Shown here in pieces: positions 33,705 to 41,988 of a stretch of DNA of 64,000 nucleotides. Both the position numbers and the translations under genes were made by a program. Below the pieces are notes generated by a model, which searched no databases, had not been told where the DNA came from, and was given only the letters and a program-made list of their open reading frames with translations. Source of the DNA: Allopontixanthobacter confluentis (GTDB lineage: Bacteria; Pseudomonadota; Alphaproteobacteria; Sphingomonadales; Sphingomonadaceae); assembly GCF_009827615.1 (NCBI RefSeq), contig NZ_WTYU01000001.1:517001-581000 (forward strand), read 5' to 3'. How positions within the stretch are numbered: the stretch's first letter is position 1; each line of letters begins with the position of its first letter.

Positions 33705-34013
33705 ATGGCTAGACGCTCCAACATCTCCAGACAGACCCGTGCCGTTTTGGCGGCGCTGCTCGAACAGCCCCGCGAGTGGCATTACGGTTATGACTTGATG
33801 GAGCGGACCGGCCTCGCGTCAGGAACGCTTTATCCGATGCTGATCCGTCTCTGCGATCAGGGTAACCTCGAAGCGCGATGGGTTCCTTCGCCGCACGAGG
33901 GGCGTCCGCCCCGTCATGCTTACTGTCTGACCCCGTCCGGGTTGGTGCTTGCCCGGGACAATCCGCCCGGCAATGCGCGCACTCCACTACAAGCCAAGGG
34001 ATTTGCAACATGA
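33705..34013 (+). CDS. PadR-family transcriptional regulator
   Basis: A 102-residue winged-helix protein of the short PadR type. Pattern: SRQTRAVLAALLEQPREWHY, GYDLMERTGLASGTLYPMLI (recognition helix with the family GTLYPxLxRL-like motif) and the wing GNLEARWVPSPHEGRPPRHA followed by YCLTPSGLVLA. PadR proteins usually repress the adjacent membrane-protein genes; here two membrane proteins follow directly, the first overlapping by four bases (ATGA). A palindrome at 33683 is the likely operator. Signal unknown. Confidence 0.88.
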   Translation: MARRSNISRQTRAVLAALLEQPREWHYGYDLMERTGLASGTLYPMLIRLCDQGNLEARWVPSPHEGRPPRHAYCLTPSGLVLARDNPPGNARTPLQAKGFAT

Positions 34014-34576
34014 CTTCGAGGTTGAAATCACGCGCGCGCGGATTGCTCGCGCTCGCCATCAAAATCGCGCCACCCGAGCGCAAGGTATGGTTCACGGCGA
34101 TGGCTGCCGAAATTGATCACGTCCCCGAAGCCGAGCGCGCACTTTTCGCCGCAGGATGCATTGTCGCCGCTTTCAGAGAGCGCATGGTTTCGCCACGCTT
34201 CCTACACCGAATTGTCCGCGGAATTTTGATCGGAGGAGCGATGGGGTGGGCCGCGATGAACATCCGTTTCGCAGGGCGCATGTCGGTGACCGACGCATCT
34301 GTCCTGGAGGCTGCGGCCTATACAATCGCGCTGTTATTCGTGGTTGGCGCTCTTGCTACGGCGAGGTTCGGATACCGTGCGACAATTAGCTTGGCCACGC
34401 CATTGATCGCCGTGCTGGCGGCCGTTGCACTATCGATCAGGCTGGGCAGCCTTCCAACTCCCATGGCAGATCTTTATTTTGCACTGATTGTGGAGGATCT
34501 CTTTATTTTAATGGTGGCGTTGCTGGTCGCGGTTGCCGCTTCTCGTCTCATTAGCGCTCAGCGGGAGTTTGGTTGA
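34010..34576 (+). CDS. Integral membrane protein of the PadR operon
   Basis: A 188-residue protein with a soluble N-terminal ~60 residues (APPERKVWFTAMAAEIDHVP, ERALFAAGCIVAAFRERMV) and about four membrane helices (65-82, 95-115, 122-140, 155-180). The N-terminal pattern P-x-R-x-x-W-x-x-A-M-x-x-E resembles the small membrane proteins often encoded after PadR regulators. Translationally coupled to padR at 34010 and to the next gene (TGATG). Function unknown. Confidence 0.72.
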   Translation: MTSRLKSRARGLLALAIKIAPPERKVWFTAMAAEIDHVPEAERALFAAGCIVAAFRERMVSPRFLHRIVRGILIGGAMGWAAMNIRFAGRMSVTDASVLEAAAYTIALLFVVGALATARFGYRATISLATPLIAVLAAVALSIRLGSLPTPMADLYFALIVEDLFILMVALLVAVAASRLISAQREFG

Positions 34577-34926
34577 TGCGTATCCAGACCCTGGGGCGGG
34601 CATTGGCGATTGCTGCCGGGCTGTTGGGTGCGGCACATCTCGCACTGACGCCTCTGGCCTATCCCAACTGGACGATCGACGCGCTATGGTTCGTTGGTTC
34701 CGGCCTGGCCATTGTGGTGGCCGCCGCCGCGAATTTCGATGGGTTTGGAAAGACAGGGCTGCGCAGCCGGCTGTTCGTGGCTCTGATCAACATAGCTATG
34801 AGCTGCTTCTTCGCGGCGGCTTGGCTGGTTCTGCCGGAACCTCAGGTCATCATTGGCGGAGTGCTGTTTCTAGGCTTGGCCGCCTGCTCGCTGCCAGCAC
34901 GGAAAGTGCGACCAGTCGCGAGCTAA
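34576..34926 (+). CDS. Small integral membrane protein of the PadR operon
   Basis: A 116-residue protein with four predicted helices (about 5-25, 35-55, 68-88, 90-108), no catalytic motif and short loops (TPLAYPNWTIDALWF; NFDGFGKTGLRSRL). The start ATG at 34576 overlaps the previous stop (TGATG). Third gene of the padR operon; probably a membrane partner of the preceding protein or its target. No named family recognised. Confidence 0.68.
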   Translation: MRIQTLGRALAIAAGLLGAAHLALTPLAYPNWTIDALWFVGSGLAIVVAAAANFDGFGKTGLRSRLFVALINIAMSCFFAAAWLVLPEPQVIIGGVLFLGLAACSLPARKVRPVAS

Positions 34927-34943
34927 AGTCCGCAATTGTCAGG

Positions 34944-34973
34944 ACTTCGTATGACGGCACTTCGTATGACGGC
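34944..34973 (+). repeat. 15-base perfect tandem duplication
   Basis: ACTTCGTATGACGGC occurs twice head to tail just after the PadR operon. The preceding bases (GTCCGCAATTG) resemble the start of the dispersed intergenic repeat, so this may be a rearranged copy. Confidence 0.8.
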
Positions 34974-35139
34974 TTTGTCGTTTTGCCCGGAACTGCAGAT
35001 TTTGCTGAGCGCCCCAGACCGGCAACTTTCAAGGCGGCAAAAGTTAATGCTAAGCAGTGAGAAATGGACGGCAAGCCGGCACCGGCATAAAATTGAGGCT
35101 CAAAGTCTATCCGTGATTGGGAAAGCTCTGTTCACGCTT

Positions 35140-35295
35140 TCAACCCCAAAGAAGCCATGCCCCAATGGCCGCTATCATAATTGCGAATACCAATCGACCG
35201 TTGGCCATTGAGGGGCGATCCAGTCCACCGCCGGTCAAATTGCCAAAAGCAATAACAAGTCCAAGACCAAGAAGAATATAGCCAATAATTTCCAT
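35140..35295 (-). CDS. 51-residue membrane protein
   Basis: A short gene on the minus strand starting MEIIGYILLGLGLVIAFGNL and ending FAIMIAAIGAWLLWG. It has two hydrophobic helices separated by a short loop (TGGGLDRPSMANGR), a hairpin membrane protein. Codon use and clean hydrophobic pattern argue that it is real, although no strong ribosome-binding site is seen before the ATG at 35295. Function unknown; it lies in an otherwise gene-poor interval between the PadR operon and the sucrose locus. Confidence 0.55.
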   Translation of the reverse strand: MEIIGYILLGLGLVIAFGNLTGGGLDRPSMANGRLVFAIMIAAIGAWLLWG

Positions 35296-35653
35296 ACGTC
35301 CGCACATATCAGAGTTCTGCAGGTCCGCAATTAGTTCGCTTCCTGACTGTCCGTTTTTGCCCGATTGACGTTAATGCCAGACAGTCTGCTATCGACGCGT
35401 TTGCGTGATTAGCGACAGTAGGTTCATTTCCTGAAAGATGCCGTGCACTCCGCCAGAGATGACGTGCGGAAATTGGGCTGGTGGAGCATTTTTTCTTCCG
35501 CAGGACGCCAAGCGATTATCTGACCGTCAAGGTTTAGAAAACTGGAAATTCTCAACCGACTTCATCTTTCGGAGTGTGACGCTGGTCGTGCCGACGCATT
35601 TCTGTTGTGGCCCTGTTGCGGTAGCGTCCTTCGATATTTCAGTCGATGAAGCA
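35296..35653. other. Gene-poor interval before the sucrose locus
   Basis: Contains dispersed-repeat copy 5 and, near 35463, a possible second block (GGAAATTGGGCTGGTGG). No gene supported. Confidence 0.45.
35321..35359 (+). repeat. Dispersed intergenic repeat, copy 5
   Basis: GGTCCGCAATTAGTTCGCTT then CCTGACTGTCCGTTTTTG, diverged from the consensus mainly at the GGG core. Confidence 0.65.
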
Positions 35654-36688
35654 TTAACCCGGACGCGTCGTACCTCTTTCCACCAAGCGCGGAGGCATGA
35701 CCACACTGCCGGTTTTTTCGCCGGCCAGCCGCCGTTTCAGAATATCGACCATGGCCGCTGCTCCGACAGCGAAATCCTGCTTGATGGTCGTTAGCGGCGG
35801 CGACATCTCACTGGCGGAGGGTAGATCATCAAAGCCGATTATTTGCATTGCGCCAGGCACATCGACGCCGCGTTCGCGCAATTGCCGTATGCACGCCATG
35901 GCGATCAGATCTGATGCCGCAATAATCGCGTCGATCGCAGGGTCCATGGACGCAAGGTTTCTGGCGATGTCTGTATCCATCTCGTCAACCGCCAGATGCG
36001 TCGGAAAGTGGACCAGTTCTGCAATATTTCGGGCGCCCTCCAGCCGGCTGGCGATTTCGATGCCCATCGTATCACCAAAAAAAGCGATCTTTTTTGCGCC
36101 GCTTGCAACCAGTTTTTCTGCTGCGAGGCGCCCGCCCAGAAGGTTGTCGCTACCAACCACGCAATGTGTCTGGCCCTTGCGGTAATTACCCCATGTGACC
36201 AGCGGGAGATATTCCTGCGCGACATGTTCGATCAATTCGAACTGGTCAGACTGACCGATCACGATTGTCCCGTCGGACATTCCGGAATTGGTCATCCGGT
36301 CCAGCCAGTCGGGGTCCTGATCTGGTATGACGCGCGACAACATCAGATCATAGCCACCCTCGGTCAATTCGTCCGCCAGATACCCCAGCAGGGTCATGAA
36401 GAATGGATCGGAGATATGCTGGCGGCGGTCATGCCCCAATGGAATGGCGACCCGAATGACTCCGGTCCGCTGCGTGCGCAGATTGCTGGCCATTTGATTG
36501 GGGCGAAACCCGTGTTCGCGGGCAAGTGCCTGGATGTGGTCGCGGGTTTTCTGGTTCACGAGCTCCTTGCCGGCCAGGGCGCGCGAAACGGTACCGGTCG
36601 ACACGCCCGCAATTTTTGCAAGGTCGGCCAAGGTGCGGACTTTACGCTTTGCGTCGGTCGGATCGTCGGTTTTCAGCTCTGGCCCCAA
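35654..36688 (-). CDS. LacI-family repressor of the sucrose locus
   Basis: About 344 residues. The N-terminal LacI helix-turn-helix is TLADLAKIAGVSTGTVSRAL with hinge helix QMASNLRTQRTGVIRVAIPL; the periplasmic-binding-like sugar domain follows (LGYLADELTEGGYDLMLSRV; AIIAASDLIAMACIRQLRER; GFDDLPSASEMSPPLTTI). The frame runs upstream to 36802, into the permease gene; a TTG at 36688 gives a normal length and is proposed as start, with low certainty. It follows the permease gene on the same strand and most likely binds the paired operators at 38159-38198, releasing them when sucrose or a derivative is present. Confidence 0.88.
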   Translation of the reverse strand: MGPELKTDDPTDAKRKVRTLADLAKIAGVSTGTVSRALAGKELVNQKTRDHIQALAREHGFRPNQMASNLRTQRTGVIRVAIPLGHDRRQHISDPFFMTLLGYLADELTEGGYDLMLSRVIPDQDPDWLDRMTNSGMSDGTIVIGQSDQFELIEHVAQEYLPLVTWGNYRKGQTHCVVGSDNLLGGRLAAEKLVASGAKKIAFFGDTMGIEIASRLEGARNIAELVHFPTHLAVDEMDTDIARNLASMDPAIDAIIAASDLIAMACIRQLRERGVDVPGAMQIIGFDDLPSASEMSPPLTTIKQDFAVGAAAMVDILKRRLAGEKTGSVVMPPRLVERGTTRPG

Positions 36689-36752
36689 TGTCGCTGCAGT
36701 AAGTGTTCCTACGCTATAGTGTGGATTGCCGGCATGCCAACCAGGGCCGTGC

Positions 36753-38117
36753 CTATTCTGCCGGCTGCATTGTTCTGGGCACTGGCTTTCCGGCGTCGAC
36801 AAACAGAGTGGCGGCAGCGCCCAGGATCATCAGCACGCCGCCCAGCATGATCGCATTGCGCGGATCGCCGCCAAGCAGCGGCTGGTAAATCAGCGGCATG
36901 GTCAACGTCTCGATCAGCATCGGGATGACGATGAACATGTTGAAGATGCCCATGTAGATACCATTGCGTTCTGGCGGAATTGAATCGGCGAGCATGACAT
37001 AGGTATTACCCATCATCCCGGCCCAGCCTATGCCGATGCCGAACATCAAGCCGAACAGGAAGATTTTTTCATCCACCCCGGGGATCAGCACCATCGCCGC
37101 ACCCGATGCGGTGAGACAGAAGGCATGGGCGGAACGCGCCCCGAATTTGCGTACAACCGGGATCAGAAGGAGCGCGCTCAGGAAAGCGATGAAATTATAG
37201 AACGCGCCGATCTGCTGCGCGGTCAACGCAGCATCTCTGAACCCGGCCGATGCCGTATCGCTGGTGCCATAAAGCGAGCGCGACAGGGCGAAGGCGATAA
37301 ACTGCCAGTATACGAACATTCCGTACCATTGGCACAGCATTGCCAGCGCCAGTTGCCGCATCGGTTTTGGCATATCCCGAATAGCGGCAACGATATCTTT
37401 CAAGGCGCTCGACACAGTAAGCGGATGTTCTTCGAGGAGGGATTGCTCCTGATCAGTCAATGGCAATTCCGGCACCCGGATGATCGACCACAGGATCGTC
37501 GAGATCGACAGGATGGACCCAATGATGAAGGCGATCTTGACGATCACAGGTATGCCGTTGCTGTCCAATACGTCGGATGCGACGAAGGCCGTCAGCAGCG
37601 ATGGGGCGAGATAGGACAGGGTCTGCGCCAGGCCGGTAAATGCGCTTTGTGTAAGGAAGCCGACCGATCTCTGGTCGGGCCGCAGACGGTCTGCGACATA
37701 TGCGCGGTATGGTTCCATCGTGATGTTGTTGCCCGCATCCAGGATCCACAGCAGCGATGCTGCCACCCACAGCGTGGGACTGTAGGGCATAAACAAGAGG
37801 CTGATCGAGCAGATGATCGCGCCGATCAGGAAATAGGGGGTCCGCCGGCCGAAGCGCGTGTTCGTACGGTCGCTCATCGCTCCGATCAGGGGCTGGATCA
37901 GCAGTCCGGTCATGGGGCCGGCGAGCCACAGCAACGGCATGGTCGCTTCGTCTGCACCCAGGAAGCCGTAGATTGGCCCCATATTGGCTTGCTGCAGGCC
38001 GAAACTGAACTGCAGGCCAAAGAAGCCTATGTTCATTTCGACAATCCGAAGCAGCGATAATCGAGGCTTGCTCATGGCCGCTGCATCAGCTGCAATACCG
38101 CCGTTCCCATCAGACAT
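36753..38117 (-). CDS. SLC45-like MFS sucrose permease
   Basis: A 454-residue, 12-helix major-facilitator transporter resembling the SLC45/SUT sugar-proton symporters (LRIVEMNIGFFGLQFSFGLQ at the first helix; SDRTNTRFGRRTPYFLIGAI, the loop 2-3 signature D-R-x-x-x-x-x-G-R-R/K; WAGMMGNTYVMLADSIPPER near the C-terminus). It would bring sucrose from the periplasm to the cytoplasm. The ATG at 38117 has GGGAGAG upstream; the longer frame to 38369 overlaps the divergent promoter and is not used. It is divergent from the TonB receptor gene and shares its operator region. Confidence 0.9.
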   Translation of the reverse strand: MSDGNGGIAADAAAMSKPRLSLLRIVEMNIGFFGLQFSFGLQQANMGPIYGFLGADEATMPLLWLAGPMTGLLIQPLIGAMSDRTNTRFGRRTPYFLIGAIICSISLLFMPYSPTLWVAASLLWILDAGNNITMEPYRAYVADRLRPDQRSVGFLTQSAFTGLAQTLSYLAPSLLTAFVASDVLDSNGIPVIVKIAFIIGSILSISTILWSIIRVPELPLTDQEQSLLEEHPLTVSSALKDIVAAIRDMPKPMRQLALAMLCQWYGMFVYWQFIAFALSRSLYGTSDTASAGFRDAALTAQQIGAFYNFIAFLSALLLIPVVRKFGARSAHAFCLTASGAAMVLIPGVDEKIFLFGLMFGIGIGWAGMMGNTYVMLADSIPPERNGIYMGIFNMFIVIPMLIETLTMPLIYQPLLGGDPRNAIMLGGVLMILGAAATLFVDAGKPVPRTMQPAE

Positions 38118-38158
38118 TCCACTCTCCCAAGTGCGTATGGGCAAGTGCCTATGCCAAA

Positions 38159-38198
38159 TTACAAACGATTGCAAATTTCTTCTTGCAATCGTTTGTAA
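38159..38198. promoter_or_regulatory. Paired LacI-type operators
   Basis: Two 16-base arms, TTACAAACGATTGCAA (38159-38174) and TTGCAATCGTTTGTAA (38183-38198), are perfect reverse complements separated by 8 bases. Each arm is itself near-palindromic around a central CG (TTRCAAWCGWTTGYAA), the usual shape of a LacI-family operator. They lie between the divergent permease (start 38117) and TonB-receptor (start 38268) genes, suggesting cooperative repression of both promoters. Confidence 0.85.
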
Positions 38199-38267
38199 TG
38201 AACCGTAGCCGATAGGAAGAATCGCACCAAAGCGGTCGATGCATATTTCCTGGGAGAGGAGATTCCG

Positions 38268-40757
38268 ATGAAATTTCTTAATGTTTTGAAGGGCAGTGCT
38301 GCCTTTTCCGTCATGGCTTTTGCAGGACTTGCCGCACCGGCGATCGCACAGGATGCCGCTTCGCAGCAAGCAGCAGCAAACGAAGAAGCCGACGATACCA
38401 TGATTGTGGTCACCGCAGTTGCGCGCGGCCAGAACCAGTTGGAGAGTTCTGTTTCAGTCAGCTCGATTGATGCTGATGCCATTGCCGATCTGAACCCGAG
38501 TTCTTCTGCAGATCTTATCCGCCAGCTTCCCGGCATCCGTTCGGAAGCATCTGGCGGTGAAGGTAACGCCAATATCGCCATTCGCGGTCTGCCAGTGTCG
38601 ACCGGTGGTGCGCGCTATATCCAGCTTCAGGAAGACGGTCTGCCCGTCCTTGAATTTGGCGATATCATTTTTGGCAACGCTGATAACTTCCTTCGCGCCG
38701 ACCGCAATGTCGGCCGCGTCGAAGCAGTTCGCGGCGGGTCTGCATCAACCTTCGCATCGAACGCACCTGGGGGGGTGATCAACTTCATTTCCAAGACTGG
38801 ACGTGAAGAGGGCGGCGCGTTCGCCTTCACGGCGGGGCTGGATCATGACAGCTACCGGGTCGACTTCGATGCGGGCAAATCCATCGGGCCCGATACATAT
38901 TTCCATGTCGGGGGCTATGCACGGGTGGGTGAAGGCCCCCGCGATCTTGGCTACCGAGGGTCGAAAGGTGGCCAGATCAAAGCGAACCTGACCAAAGAAT
39001 TCTCTGGTGGCTATGTCCGCGTTTACGGCAAATATCTCGACGACAGCACGGCCACCATCTTACCCTATCCGGTGATGGTAACCGGTACCGGTAGCGATCC
39101 GGACTATAGCAGCATCCCGAACTTCGACGTTCGTACAGCGGCACTGCAATCGCGCTTCATCACCAATTCCCTGACACTGGACGGAGACAATAATCCGCGC
39201 AGCTATAATATGCGTGATGGTTTGAGTGTAGTTTCAAAGTCCGTCGGCCTTGAGGCAGAAGTTGATTTCGGCGGCGGCTGGGTCATGACCGAGCGTTTCC
39301 GATATGCGGCAAACAGCGGCGGTTTCACTTCGCCTTTCCCGGCCAGCGTTGGTAACGCCCAGGATGTTGCCGATGGAGTTGGCGGGGCCGGATCGAACCT
39401 GTTCTTCGCCAGCGGCCCTGCCAGCGGTCAGCAGATTACCGACCCCGCGTCGCTTGGCGGGAACGGGCTGATCACCAGTGTCGTACTGTTCAACACCCGG
39501 TTGAACAATCTCGATAACATGACCAACGATCTGCGCCTGTCGAACGAATTTGATCTTGGCGGCAACAGCGTTGCATTCACCGCTGGCTTTTATGGGTCGC
39601 GTCAGAAGATCGATACGGACTGGCTGTGGACTTCTTTCCTGCAAACTACCGAAGGAGGCGGCAATTCCGTTCTGATCGATGTTCAGGATGCTGGCGGCAA
39701 TCTGGTCACCCAGAATGGCACCGTAGGCTTTGGCGCCAGCTTCTTCGGCAATTGCTGCCGCCGGAACTATGATGTCACCTACAAAACATATGCGCCATTT
39801 GTATCGCTGGGTTTTGAAGCGGGCAATCTGACGCTGGACGGCAGCATCCGGTATGATTTCGGCAATGCCAAGGGGTCTATTTCCGGCGCCGATACCGGCT
39901 TTGGCAACGGTGTCACATCGTTTGATTTCAACAATGACAACAGCATTGACCCCGCCGAAGCGGAGACCAGCATCATCCCTGCCGGGTCGGCCGCCCCGGT
40001 TGATTACAATTTCAGCTATTTGTCCTTCTCGGTCGGCGCCAATTATCTGCTGACCGACGATCTGTCGGTCTTTGCCCGGTACAGCGATGGCGGCCGCCAT
40101 ATTGCCGACCGCGCGCTGTTTTCGCCTGCCGTGAGCGTGATTGACGGCTCAATCCCTTCTGAAGACGGTGTGATTGCCGACGTGAAGCAGCTCGAAGGTG
40201 GCTTCAAATACCGTAGCGGTGGGCTGGGCCTCTATGCCACGGGCTTCTTTGCGAAGACTGCGGAAAACAACATCGAGATCGCCCCGCTGCAAGTCATCGT
40301 GCGCGAGTTCGAGGCATATGGGGTGGAGTTGGAAGGCCGCTACCGGATGGGACCATTCTCCCTTTCAGCTGGCGCGACCTGGACCGATGCGCAAATCAAG
40401 AACGACACCAATGCCGCTTTGATCGGTAATACGCCGCGCCGTCAGGCAGACCTGATCTTCCAGGGATCAGCACAGTATGACAGCGACTTCTTCACTGTTG
40501 GCGTGAACGCCGTGGGCACGACTGAAAGCTTCGCGCAGGACAATAACGACCTGGTTTTGCCCGGTTATACTCAGGTGAATGCGTTTCTCGCCGTCCGTCC
40601 AGTCGAGGACATTGAATTCTCGCTCAATGCGACAAACCTGTTCGACACCACTGGCTTTACGGAATCGGAAGAGGGCTCAATCCCGGGTAACAACATCATC
40701 CGCGCCCGATCAATCGCTGGCCGGACAATCTCTGCTTCTGTCCGCCTCGATTTCTAG
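38268..40757 (+). CDS. TonB-dependent outer-membrane receptor (sucrose locus)
   Basis: An 829-residue receptor. Signal peptide ~28 residues (ending APAIAQ), then a TonB-box-like stretch (DTMIVVTAVARG), a plug domain (SSSADLIRQLPGIRSEASGG; NIAIRGLPVST; VEAVRGGSASTFASNAPGGV) and a 22-strand barrel ending in Phe (ISASVRLDF). It should import an oligosaccharide, here probably sucrose, using TonB-ExbBD energy. A cysteine pair in SFFGNCCRRNYD lies in a barrel loop. GAGAGGAG precedes the ATG. First gene of a rightward operon with GH68 and fructokinase, divergent from the permease and under the same operators. Confidence 0.92.
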   Translation: MKFLNVLKGSAAFSVMAFAGLAAPAIAQDAASQQAAANEEADDTMIVVTAVARGQNQLESSVSVSSIDADAIADLNPSSSADLIRQLPGIRSEASGGEGNANIAIRGLPVSTGGARYIQLQEDGLPVLEFGDIIFGNADNFLRADRNVGRVEAVRGGSASTFASNAPGGVINFISKTGREEGGAFAFTAGLDHDSYRVDFDAGKSIGPDTYFHVGGYARVGEGPRDLGYRGSKGGQIKANLTKEFSGGYVRVYGKYLDDSTATILPYPVMVTGTGSDPDYSSIPNFDVRTAALQSRFITNSLTLDGDNNPRSYNMRDGLSVVSKSVGLEAEVDFGGGWVMTERFRYAANSGGFTSPFPASVGNAQDVADGVGGAGSNLFFASGPASGQQITDPASLGGNGLITSVVLFNTRLNNLDNMTNDLRLSNEFDLGGNSVAFTAGFYGSRQKIDTDWLWTSFLQTTEGGGNSVLIDVQDAGGNLVTQNGTVGFGASFFGNCCRRNYDVTYKTYAPFVSLGFEAGNLTLDGSIRYDFGNAKGSISGADTGFGNGVTSFDFNNDNSIDPAEAETSIIPAGSAAPVDYNFSYLSFSVGANYLLTDDLSVFARYSDGGRHIADRALFSPAVSVIDGSIPSEDGVIADVKQLEGGFKYRSGGLGLYATGFFAKTAENNIEIAPLQVIVREFEAYGVELEGRYRMGPFSLSAGATWTDAQIKNDTNAALIGNTPRRQADLIFQGSAQYDSDFFTVGVNAVGTTESFAQDNNDLVLPGYTQVNAFLAVRPVEDIEFSLNATNLFDTTGFTESEEGSIPGNNIIRARSIAGRTISASVRLDF

Positions 40758-40773
40758 AAACCATGACCTTGCA

Positions 40774-40804
40774 GGGCAGGCGGCGCCATATGTGCCGCCT
40801 GCCC
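40774..40804 (+). terminator. Strong hairpin between receptor and GH68 genes
   Basis: GGGCAGGCGGC (40774-40784) and GCCGCCTGCCC (40794-40804) form an 11-base-pair GC-rich stem with a 9-base loop, followed by GTTTTA. The T-run is short, so it may be a partial terminator or an RNA-stabilising stem that lowers downstream gene expression relative to the abundant receptor. Confidence 0.7.
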
Positions 40805-40827
40805 GTTTTACTCTTGTTGGATAAACC

Positions 40828-41988
40828 ATGCGTGCGACTCCTGTATCCAACCACGATCAGCCGGACGGTAAAAGCGTGGTCACGAAAAGCTGGCGGGCAG
40901 CGGATCTGAACCTGCTGAGCGGCGGCGCCATCGAATACGCTCCGATCATCTCCGAAGCCCAAATACAGCTAGTATCGGATCAGCTTGATGTCTGGGATGC
41001 CTGGCCCTTAGCCGATGCTCTGGGTAACCCTGTCCATTGGCGCGGCGCGGAATTGTGGTTCGCACTGGCTGTTCCTCGTTCGGCCGATCCAGAACAGCGG
41101 CATCATCTGGCCAGAATCCACCATTTCCGCCGCGTTGATGATCGTTTCGAACATCTTGGTGAAACCCTGCCTGAAGGCCTGTCTCCCGGCAGCCGTTTAT
41201 GGTCCGGATCCGCGCTATGCGAACGCGGCCGAGTAACACTTTTTTTCACTGCGACGGGCAGGAAGGGCGAAGCCACCACCACCTTTCACCAGCGAATTTT
41301 CGCGACGTCCGCAGAACTGCTATCCTCGGTTGAACAGCCATTCGGGGCCTGGTCCCAGCCGCGCGAGATGGTGCAGGCAGATGGCGCGCTTTATCGTCCT
41401 GCCAATCAGGACGAGGGCGAGCCGGGCAAGATCAAGGCGTTTCGCGACCCTGCCTTCTTCCGTGATCAAGGCAGGGCAGATTACCTGCTGTTCACAGGCT
41501 CCTCGGCGCAAAATCCGGGCACACACGATGGCGTAATCGGTATCGCCAAGGCTGATGAAGCGGGTGCTTATCAACTGCTGCCGCCACTGATCTCTGCGAC
41601 CGGGATCAATAATGAACTTGAACGGCCGCACATCGTCCGTTCGGCAGGGCGGCTGTATCTCTTCTGGTCCACGCAGCGCGGTGTTTTTGCCCCCGGGATA
41701 AATGCGCCAACTGGCCTGTACGGCGCAACTGCTGCAAGCCTGGAAGGCCCGTGGGATCTTCTCAATGGTCACGGCCTGGTGATTGCAAATCCGCCGGAGC
41801 GGCCAACGCAGGCCTATAGCTGGTGGGTCCTGCCCGATCTGAGTGTGACCAGCTTTGTCGATTATTGGCGCCCTGAAAATCCGGCGAAAACCGAATTCGA
41901 GGGGCGGCGCGAGCGGTTCGGCGGGACTTTCGCTCCGTTTCTGCATATTGAACTGGATGGCACTCACGCCAGACTTGTGAAAGGCTGA
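40828..41988 (+). CDS. GH68 sucrose-cleaving enzyme (levansucrase/invertase family)
   Basis: A 386-residue glycoside hydrolase family 68 protein. The five-bladed propeller active site is visible: nucleophile D57 in VWDAWPL, transition-state stabiliser D207 in FRDPAFF and acid/base E265 in ELERPH; also LWSGSAL and a WWVLPDL near the end. There is no signal peptide, so unlike secreted levansucrases it probably hydrolyses imported sucrose in the cytoplasm to glucose and fructose. The stop overlaps the fructokinase start (TGATG), linking fructose release to its phosphorylation. It follows the receptor gene across a hairpin. Confidence 0.9.
   Translation: MRATPVSNHDQPDGKSVVTKSWRAADLNLLSGGAIEYAPIISEAQIQLVSDQLDVWDAWPLADALGNPVHWRGAELWFALAVPRSADPEQRHHLARIHHFRRVDDRFEHLGETLPEGLSPGSRLWSGSALCERGRVTLFFTATGRKGEATTTFHQRIFATSAELLSSVEQPFGAWSQPREMVQADGALYRPANQDEGEPGKIKAFRDPAFFRDQGRADYLLFTGSSAQNPGTHDGVIGIAKADEAGAYQLLPPLISATGINNELERPHIVRSAGRLYLFWSTQRGVFAPGINAPTGLYGATAASLEGPWDLLNGHGLVIANPPERPTQAYSWWVLPDLSVTSFVDYWRPENPAKTEFEGRRERFGGTFAPFLHIELDGTHARLVKG

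Noticed and set aside
36689-36802. Longer LacI N-terminus from 36802
   Set aside because: It would overlap the 3' end of the permease gene and precede the helix-turn-helix by an unusual ~50 residues.
38118-38369. Longer permease N-terminus starting at 38369
   Set aside because: It would run through the operator and the start of the TonB receptor gene; the ATG at 38117 has a ribosome-binding site and normal length.
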